Positions 6,029 to 10,431 of a stretch of 10,431 nt of DNA are shown here, piece after piece (position 1 is the stretch's first letter; each line of letters opens with the position of its first letter). The translations under genes and the position numbers were made by a program. This DNA comes from Cytophagia bacterium (lineage in GTDB: Bacteria; Bacteroidota; Bacteroidia; Cytophagales; Cyclobacteriaceae), in contig JABXIP010000467.1 of the NCBI GenBank assembly GCA_013373005.1, forward strand, positions 1 through 10,431. The letters are read 5' to 3'. The notes under the pieces are model-generated. The model was not told the origin of the DNA, searched no databases, and saw nothing but the letters and a program-made list of their open reading frames with translations.

Positions 6029-7057
6029 GTGTCAAAACTGTTCAGACTACTTTTTTTTGTGGTGATAGGAGTGCTGTTTCTCTTCTATCTGTTTTATGCC
6101 GAGAATAACTATCTCCCTCATGTGATAGAGGAAGTAAACCTCTACGCATTTACCATTTTGGCAGCGGTGGGTATAGGCTTTGGCATTGGCTACATCAACA
6201 AAAGGTTGAATGAGGCAATTCCATGGCGAAGCAATGTGCTGGGGCGTTTCATTGCCGGCTTGTCTTTGGACTTCATCTTTTTGGGCGGAATTCTGCTGCT
6301 ATTTGGCTGGTTGGCCAATGTGTTGGGGCTCATCGACTACACCATGTTTCCTGAAGACATGTTCATCAGACAAATTGAATTGAAGCTGATTGTGCTCTCC
6401 CTCATTACCATGTTCGTTGTCACTTTGGTTGAATTCAATCGCTTTAGCTACAATGAATATACGGTTGGGCAAATCAGAAAACTCAAGTCGCAACGCAAGC
6501 AGCTGGAGCTTCAGTTCGAAGCTTTAAAGAGTCAGCTGAGTCCGCATTACTTGTTCAACTCTATGAATACCATTTCTTCTCTGGTATATCGTGATCCTGA
6601 TACTGCTGAAAACTTCATCCGAAATCTGGCCGAAACTTTCAACTATGTGCTGAATACCCGAGAAGTTCAATTGGTAAAGTTGGAAGAAGAGATTGAAGCA
6701 CTGAAGGATTATGCCTACTTACTCACCATCCGCTATGCCGATGCTATTTCGCTCAATATTGAGGTAGAACAGGTATTTTGGAAGAAACCCGTTCCTCCTT
6801 TAACACTTCAACTGTTGGTTGAAAATGCGGTGAAGCACAATATCATCAGTAATGACCAGCCATTGAAAATTTATGTGCGAGCCACTGAAGAAGAGCTCAT
6901 TGTGCTGAACAATAAGACTGGTACACCAAGCCAGACAGCCAGCCACAGAGTTGGGCTCAATAACATTAAAAATCGATATGCTTTCTTTACCTCAAAAGAA
7001 ATTTCGATTGAAGACACGGACTATTTTGAAGTACGCTTACCCATGCTGACCGAATGA
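6029..7057 (+). CDS. LytS/YehU-type sensor histidine kinase
   Basis: A 342-residue inner-membrane sensor kinase that would autophosphorylate on His173 and pass the phosphate to the LytTR regulator encoded two genes downstream. Four TM segments (about 6-23, 37-56, 74-99, 115-135) form the sensor with little periplasmic mass, so the signal is probably sensed in or at the membrane. A coiled coil (about 143-168) leads to the His_kinase domain: LKSQLSPHYLFNSMN with His173, the N box QLLVENAVKHN (Glu265, Asn266, Lys269, His270), and the lid motif VGLNNIKNRY with Gly309. The G1 region is modest (LIVLNNKTG), as is common in Bacteroidota members. The start is GTG at 6029; there is no in-frame ATG upstream or near the N-terminus, and starting here keeps TM1 whole. 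The stop overlaps the next ATG (ATGA). Confidence 0.93.
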   Translation: MSKLFRLLFFVVIGVLFLFYLFYAENNYLPHVIEEVNLYAFTILAAVGIGFGIGYINKRLNEAIPWRSNVLGRFIAGLSLDFIFLGGILLLFGWLANVLGLIDYTMFPEDMFIRQIELKLIVLSLITMFVVTLVEFNRFSYNEYTVGQIRKLKSQRKQLELQFEALKSQLSPHYLFNSMNTISSLVYRDPDTAENFIRNLAETFNYVLNTREVQLVKLEEEIEALKDYAYLLTIRYADAISLNIEVEQVFWKKPVPPLTLQLLVENAVKHNIISNDQPLKIYVRATEEELIVLNNKTGTPSQTASHRVGLNNIKNRYAFFTSKEISIEDTDYFEVRLPMLTE

Positions 7058-8100
7058 AGAAGAACCTGATACATCAGCCTATTTTCCGTTTGGTCGTGCC
7101 TCCAATTTATGGAGTCATGATGTACATGCTCATTCTTTTGCTCAATAACGAACTGGGCCAATTGGGGTATAGTGTATTTACCGTAGAGATGGTGCTTTGT
7201 ATGGTGCTGGCCTACTTAATTTCCGAACCACTAGGCTTCGTTACCCGAATTTTTCAAAAAAGAGCTGGGGATGATCTACGAAATACCATCTCCATTTCCG
7301 GGTTGCTTATCATCAACCTGATCATTGGGTCTGCCATTATATTTTTGGCCGTTTATAGTTATTTCTTTTACTACGAAGGCTTCATCTATGAGGCAATTGT
7401 CATCAAAATGGTGGTGGTATATGGTATTAGCGGATTGCTCTTCACCATGTTCTTTTTAAGTACTCATTTTCTTTCGGTCAAGAATGAATCAGAGCTCAAG
7501 AAAGAGGATCTGAAAAGGCAGAATCTTGAGCATCAACTAGAGATTTTCAACAATGAAATTAATCCTGACTTACTTTTTCAAAGTCTGGAGACACTAATCT
7601 CTTTGGTGCATTTTAATCAGGATAAGGCCGAAGATTTTGTTGACAGGCTGGCGGTGGTTTATCGGTACATTCTCGAAAACCGAAGAAAAGAACTGGTAAC
7701 CGTACGAGATGAAATTGGTGCAGCTAAAAATATGATGTATCTGTTTCAACAGCGATATCCGGATCAGGTGCGTTTTGAATTGAAAAATGAGCTCAAGAAT
7801 GCTGAAAAACTAATGGTACCGAATGCCTTGCCTACTATGCTCGATTGTATAGTGAATAATAGCATTGTCAGCGTTCATCAACCACTGACTATTACCATAG
7901 ATGGCGATGGAGATGAGGGTTACCTGGTGATTCAGTATACCGACAGCCAGAAGCTGAGTCAAAATAAGTACATTAAAAAGCGGTGTAAGAACGTGCACAA
8001 TGCCTTTGCTTTTTTCTCTGATCGACCGGTTATTGAGATTAAGGCTTATGGCAATGGCTATGTGAAACTACCCTTGCTTGACGTAAATGATAGAATATGA
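7054..8100 (+). CDS. LytS-like histidine pseudokinase, paralogue of the preceding kinase
   Basis: A 348-residue membrane protein with the same plan as its neighbour: four TM segments (about 14-31, 43-63, 81-103, 113-140), a coiled coil (145-165) and a LytS-type catalytic region. The two align without gaps across the phospho-acceptor helix (HYLFNSMNTISSLV against DLLFQSLETLISLV), but the acceptor histidine is Asp172 here. The N box VENAVKH has become VNNSIVS (residues 267-273), so the Glu, Lys and His are gone although one Asn remains, and the lid glycine is replaced by Arg310 (KRCKNVHNAFAFF). It therefore should not autophosphorylate and probably binds ATP poorly or not at all. The frame is intact, the TM and dimerisation parts are conserved, and both ends overlap neighbours as ATGA, so this is a maintained gene and not decay. 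Likely role: heterodimer partner, sensor or brake of the active kinase (inference). Confidence 0.9.
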   Translation: MKKNLIHQPIFRLVVPPIYGVMMYMLILLLNNELGQLGYSVFTVEMVLCMVLAYLISEPLGFVTRIFQKRAGDDLRNTISISGLLIINLIIGSAIIFLAVYSYFFYYEGFIYEAIVIKMVVVYGISGLLFTMFFLSTHFLSVKNESELKKEDLKRQNLEHQLEIFNNEINPDLLFQSLETLISLVHFNQDKAEDFVDRLAVVYRYILENRRKELVTVRDEIGAAKNMMYLFQQRYPDQVRFELKNELKNAEKLMVPNALPTMLDCIVNNSIVSVHQPLTITIDGDGDEGYLVIQYTDSQKLSQNKYIKKRCKNVHNAFAFFSDRPVIEIKAYGNGYVKLPLLDVNDRI

Positions 8101-8876
8101 AGGTTTACATAATTGAAGACGAAATTCCTGCAGCTGAAAAAGTTGAAAGATTGCTCAAACGCTATGACGAAAGCATAGAAGTTGTCGGTCGTGCAATGAG
8201 CGTAAAACAGGCAGTAGACTGGGTGAAGAGCGATGGTGAAGCAGACCTACTGTTCATGGATATTCAGCTAACCGATGGATTGAGCTTCGATATCTTCAAA
8301 GAGGTTAATCTGGATATTCCTGTGGTTTTCACCACTGCTTATAATGAGTATGCCATTGAGGCCTTCAAAGCCAATGGCATAGACTATCTGCTCAAGCCCA
8401 TTTCCTTCGAAGCCATTTCTGAAAGCCTTGAGAAATTCAACTCACTCAAGAACCGACTTCAGGACCAAGGACAAGCAGAAGTCAATTCTGTGATAGACCT
8501 TCAAAGCGCCTTACAAATGCTGAGTAAGCGCGATTATAAAACCCGCTTTATGGTGAAGATTGGCGAACACATCAAGTCGGTGACTACCGATACCATCGAT
8601 CTGTTTTATGCTGAAGGCCGAAACGCCTACATCGTTACCAATGAAGGCCGCAGATTGATCATTGACTACAAGCTGGAGACTTTGGAGGAAATGCTCGACC
8701 CCAAGAAGTTCTTCCGTGTGAACCGAACCTTTATTGTTGAAATTGATGCCATCAAAGATGTGCTCGTTTACTCCAACAGCCGGTTGAAAATCATCCTCAA
8801 ACAAAATTTCGATCGTGAAATCATCGTTAGCCGCGAAAAGGTCAATGCCTTTAAGGTGTGGTTTGATGGAAATTGA
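8097..8876 (+). CDS. LytTR-family response regulator
   Basis: A 259-residue cytoplasmic two-component transcription regulator. The receiver domain (1-115) has the full active site: Glu7/Asp8, phospho-acceptor Asp55 in LLFMDIQ, Thr80 in VVFTTAY, and Lys100 in DYLLKPI. A linker (about 116-145) joins it to a LytTR DNA-binding domain (about 147-255) with the family marks FFRVNRTFIV (205-214) and IIVSREKVNAFK (242-253). LytTR domains bind pairs of 9-base direct repeats. The ATG overlaps the pseudokinase stop as ATGA, making it the third gene of the operon and the obvious target of the kinase. Its regulated genes cannot be read directly; a candidate half-site lies upstream of the SDHY gene (4124-4132). 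Family members in Bacteroidota are usually 230-260 residues, so it is full length. Confidence 0.95.
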   Translation: MKVYIIEDEIPAAEKVERLLKRYDESIEVVGRAMSVKQAVDWVKSDGEADLLFMDIQLTDGLSFDIFKEVNLDIPVVFTTAYNEYAIEAFKANGIDYLLKPISFEAISESLEKFNSLKNRLQDQGQAEVNSVIDLQSALQMLSKRDYKTRFMVKIGEHIKSVTTDTIDLFYAEGRNAYIVTNEGRRLIIDYKLETLEEMLDPKKFFRVNRTFIVEIDAIKDVLVYSNSRLKIILKQNFDREIIVSREKVNAFKVWFDGN

Positions 8877-8882
8877 TTTGAT

Positions 8883-9000
8883 GATGAGTTGATTTGGAAA
8901 TTTGGTGATGAATTGATCTAGCTTTTCGATAATCTTTAAAAGTTGGCATCCCTTTAGGGAATGAGGGTAGGCAATTTGGTGATGAGCTGATTTGATAATC
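8883..9000. repeat. Degenerate direct repeats GATGAnnTGATyTrG in spacer
   Basis: AATTTGGTGATGA occurs at 8899-8911 and again at 8973-8985. Both copies continue with a similar TGAT-rich stretch and end in GATAATC (8928-8934 and 8994-9000). A third partial copy, GATGAGTTGATTTG, is at 8883-8896, just after the regulator stop. Between the copies lies a small CATCCCTTTAGGGAATG hairpin (8947-8963). The low-complexity wording resembles decayed intergenic repeats of Bacteroidota. Confidence 0.5.
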
Positions 9001-9035
9001 CTCCGGCCTGCGGCCACCTCCTTTAAGAAAGGAGG
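9000..9035 (-). repeat. Intergenic hairpin repeat (family A), intact minus-orientation copy
   Basis: CCTCC, then the palindrome GGCC-TGC-GGCC (9005-9015), then CCTCCTTT (9017-9024) pairing perfectly with AAAGGAGG (9028-9035) around a 3-base loop. Its reverse complement has the same parts in the same order as 4054-4094. There is no T-run on either side, so its position between convergent genes does not by itself make it a terminator. Confidence 0.7.
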
Positions 9036-9098
9036 AATGTTTCTGCTGTTGTCAAAATTCAATGCTCACTATATGACTCCATACTGTCCAGCTTCCGG

Positions 9099-9134
9099 TT
9101 TACTGATTCACTATTTACCGATCCACTGATTACC
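9099..9134. repeat. 15-base tandem repeat, about 2.4 units
   Basis: TTTACTGATTCACTA, TTTACCGATCCACTG and a partial ATTACC follow without gaps. The first two units match at 12 of 15 positions. It sits in the spacer between the regulator and the MBL gene; no function is evident. Confidence 0.5.
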
Positions 9135-9149
9135 AAACCCAGAGGGTTT
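9135..9149 (-). terminator. Small hairpin at the MBL gene stop codon
   Basis: AAACCC (9135-9140) and GGGTTT (9144-9149) form a 6-base stem with a 3-base loop, overlapping the final base of the stop codon of the minus-strand MBL gene. There is no T-run behind it, so termination is only possible, perhaps Rho-assisted. Confidence 0.2.
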
Positions 9150-9970
9150 CAAAACCCAACCCTCTCCCCAGTTGTTTTGAACACGGTAGCCTCGGGATAA
9201 TTTTCTTCAATGGTCTTTAATACCATGGACGAAGGAGCTTTAGGGAAATGTATTCCAACGAGCTGCTCGGCTCTTATTTCTTCATTGATGATTTTCTGTC
9301 CTACTTCATCAGACATATACCAATAGGGAACCAAGGCCACATCAATATTATATTGTTTGAGATTGAGTTGCTTAAATCGTTCAAGGTCTATATTTGAGTC
9401 GCCCAAATGAAGGATGCTGGAACCACCTATTTCAAAAACAAAACCCATGTTTTCAATACCCGGTGAATGCTCCGTGAAAAATGAATAAACCTTGATGCCA
9501 TTTACCTCATCGGTTAAAGTGAATGTACCTTTTTCATGAGTGATTATTCTATTGGCCAATTGCTCATAGTGCTCATATTCTTTCAGGGAATTTCCTGCCT
9601 GTGCAGTACTCAGAAACTTTGACTCCAAATGCTCTTTCAGGAAGTCACCGGCAATGGTTGGCTCAAAATGATCGCGATGTATATGCGTAGTCAATACAGC
9701 ATTCACCTGATCGTAAGGAACTTCTCCCGAAATCATCATTTCACGGGTGGCTTCTGTGGGGCTTAAGTAAGCCTCATAAAATTCATCGAACAATGCATCT
9801 ATCAATACTTTCTGATCTCCCTTCTCGATCAATACCCCTTCATTGGCTATATAGGTGATGCTTCCTTGCTGACTATAAACAGGTGAGGAACTGAGTAGAG
9901 TTGTTAGAAAAATGACGAAAATTGAAAATCGTTGGATGGTAGAACCTAAGGGTATTTCTATCGTTTGCAT
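9149..9970 (-). CDS. Exported metallo-beta-lactamase-fold hydrolase (UlaG/COG2220-like)
   Basis: A 273-residue MBL-fold protein. An N-terminal signal peptide (about 1-34, hydrophobic core FSIFVIFLTTLL, probable cleavage near VYSQ) sends it to the periplasm or outside. The metal site is nearly complete: THIHRDH with His96, His98, Asp100 and His101; His168 in FTEHSP; Asp191 in HLGDSN; and His241 in GIHFP, so a two-metal hydrolase is expected. The opening strand (SITYIANEGVLIEKGDQKVLIDALF) and overall length fit the UlaG-like/COG2220 group rather than true beta-lactamases. The substrate is not predictable. I chose the ATG at 9970-9968; the in-frame TTG at 9985 adds five residues and falls in a TATATTTTG box (9991-9983) that may be the -10-like promoter element. 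It is monocistronic and convergent to the kinase operon. Confidence 0.9.
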   Translation of the reverse strand: MQTIEIPLGSTIQRFSIFVIFLTTLLSSSPVYSQQGSITYIANEGVLIEKGDQKVLIDALFDEFYEAYLSPTEATREMMISGEVPYDQVNAVLTTHIHRDHFEPTIAGDFLKEHLESKFLSTAQAGNSLKEYEHYEQLANRIITHEKGTFTLTDEVNGIKVYSFFTEHSPGIENMGFVFEIGGSSILHLGDSNIDLERFKQLNLKQYNIDVALVPYWYMSDEVGQKIINEEIRAEQLVGIHFPKAPSSMVLKTIEENYPEATVFKTTGERVGF

Positions 9971-10022
9971 AGTTGTCTTCGGCAAAATATATAAGTGGTT
10001 ACGTAATTTTTAAAGATACCGC

Positions 10023-10030
10023 TATACTTG
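10023..10030 (+). promoter_or_regulatory. Possible -7 box for the DUF5916-like gene
   Basis: TATACTTG matches TAnnTTTG at five of the six fixed positions and stands 16 bases before the TTG start. No convincing -33 box is seen at the usual distance. Confidence 0.2.
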
Positions 10031-10046
10031 CCACAAATTTTATAGG

Positions 10047-10431
10047 TTGAAACTCAAATACTACTTAACACTGACTCTGTGTCTTGTGCTTTCCTTTTCC
10101 TATGCACAAGGCCCTGTTATTTCTACAAAAACAGATAATCCGCCTGAAATTGATGGTGTCTTAGATGATGAAATCTGGCAAAAAGCTCCTCAGGTTACTG
10201 GCTATAAGACTTTCGTGCCCGACTTTGCCAAGGAGATGCCTTACAAGACCATCGCCTATATGGCGCATGATGAAGACAATCTCTACTTCGCCTTTAAATG
10301 CTTTGACGACCCCAACGAAATTAAAACATCCATTGCTGCCCGCGATAAAATTGGAGCCGATGATTGGATCTGTATCAACCTCGATTCATTCAACAGTGGC
10401 CAGTCGCTTTATGGTATTTATGTAAATCCGA
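10047..10431 (+). CDS. Secreted DUF5916/CBM9-like protein, N-terminal part
   Basis: The first 128 residues of an exported protein that continues past the right edge. The reading frame begins at TTG (10047); an in-frame TAA lies at 10011 and there is no ATG between, while translation from TTG gives a clean signal peptide (MKLKYYLTLTLCLVLSFSYA, then QGP). The mature start holds the mark of family-9 carbohydrate-binding-like domains at the head of DUF5916 proteins: PPEIDGVLDDEIWQKAP, then the hydrophobic strand NLYFAFKCFDDP, then RDKIGADDWICINLDSF and GIYVNP. Such proteins are usually 700-850 residues with an outer-membrane-like beta-barrel C-terminus, so most of the gene is missing. The substrate or role is unknown. 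It is divergent from the MBL gene, with 76 bases between the starts. Confidence 0.85.
   Translation, partial: MKLKYYLTLTLCLVLSFSYAQGPVISTKTDNPPEIDGVLDDEIWQKAPQVTGYKTFVPDFAKEMPYKTIAYMAHDEDNLYFAFKCFDDPNEIKTSIAARDKIGADDWICINLDSFNSGQSLYGIYVNP

Noticed and set aside
8511..9062. 183-codon open frame on the minus strand across the regulator's LytTR part and the repeat spacer
   Set aside because: It is antisense to a clear LytTR domain, has no recognisable domain or signal, and runs through repeat sequence.
9971..9985. TTG start of the MBL protein
   Set aside because: The ATG at 9970 already gives a complete signal peptide, and the TTG lies within a promoter-like box.
10165..10425. 86-codon plus-strand open frame near the right edge
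   Set aside because: It is out of frame with the DUF5916-like gene, whose frame has the signal peptide and family motifs.

Overview
This 10.4-kb window looks like the chromosome of an AT-leaning member of the Bacteroidota, probably a Cytophagales-like marine or soil bacterium. That placement is inferred from the gene families (large unsplit MacB/FtsX permease, LytS-type kinase with LytTR regulator, DUF5916/CBM9-like secreted protein, YCF48-like lipoprotein), from the near absence of Shine-Dalgarno sequences, from TATTTTG-like boxes just upstream of genes, and from intergenic repeats typical of that phylum.

Layout. 1-1333 (minus): two lipoprotein genes overlapping by 4 bases, a LolA-like/DUF6503-like lipoprotein followed by a BNR/YCF48-like beta-propeller lipoprotein that runs off the left edge. 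1334-1513: divergent spacer. 1514-3889 (plus): ABC transporter permease with two FtsX modules. 3890-4287: 398-base spacer holding two copies of a hairpin repeat, a 9-base-period TTTGCG array, a weak terminator candidate, and a structured leader. 4288-5853 (plus): secreted protein made of eleven 34-residue 'SDHY' helical repeats, the free-standing relative of a domain I recall from the C-terminus of BlaR1/M56-type proteins. 5854-6028: a 128-base nested inverted-repeat element ending at a T-run. 6029-8876 (plus): a tightly coupled three-gene operon (each junction ATGA): an intact LytS-type histidine kinase, a paralogue that has lost its phospho-acceptor histidine (His to Asp) and ATP-binding residues, and a LytTR response regulator. 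8877-9148: a spacer made of repeats. 9149-9970 (minus): exported metallo-beta-lactamase-fold hydrolase. 10047-10431 (plus): start of a TTG-initiated secreted DUF5916/CBM9-like protein, cut by the window edge.

How the genes may work together. The kinase, pseudokinase and regulator almost certainly form one signalling unit: the pseudokinase probably heterodimerises with or modulates the active kinase, which phosphorylates Asp55 of the LytTR protein. The SDHY-repeat protein lies immediately upstream on the same strand and has an exported N-terminus and a structured leader, so it could be an extracytoplasmic partner or target of this system, but a terminator-like element separates them and the link is inference. 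The flanking genes (permease, lipoproteins, MBL protein, DUF5916 protein) appear to be ordinary envelope functions with no evident connection.
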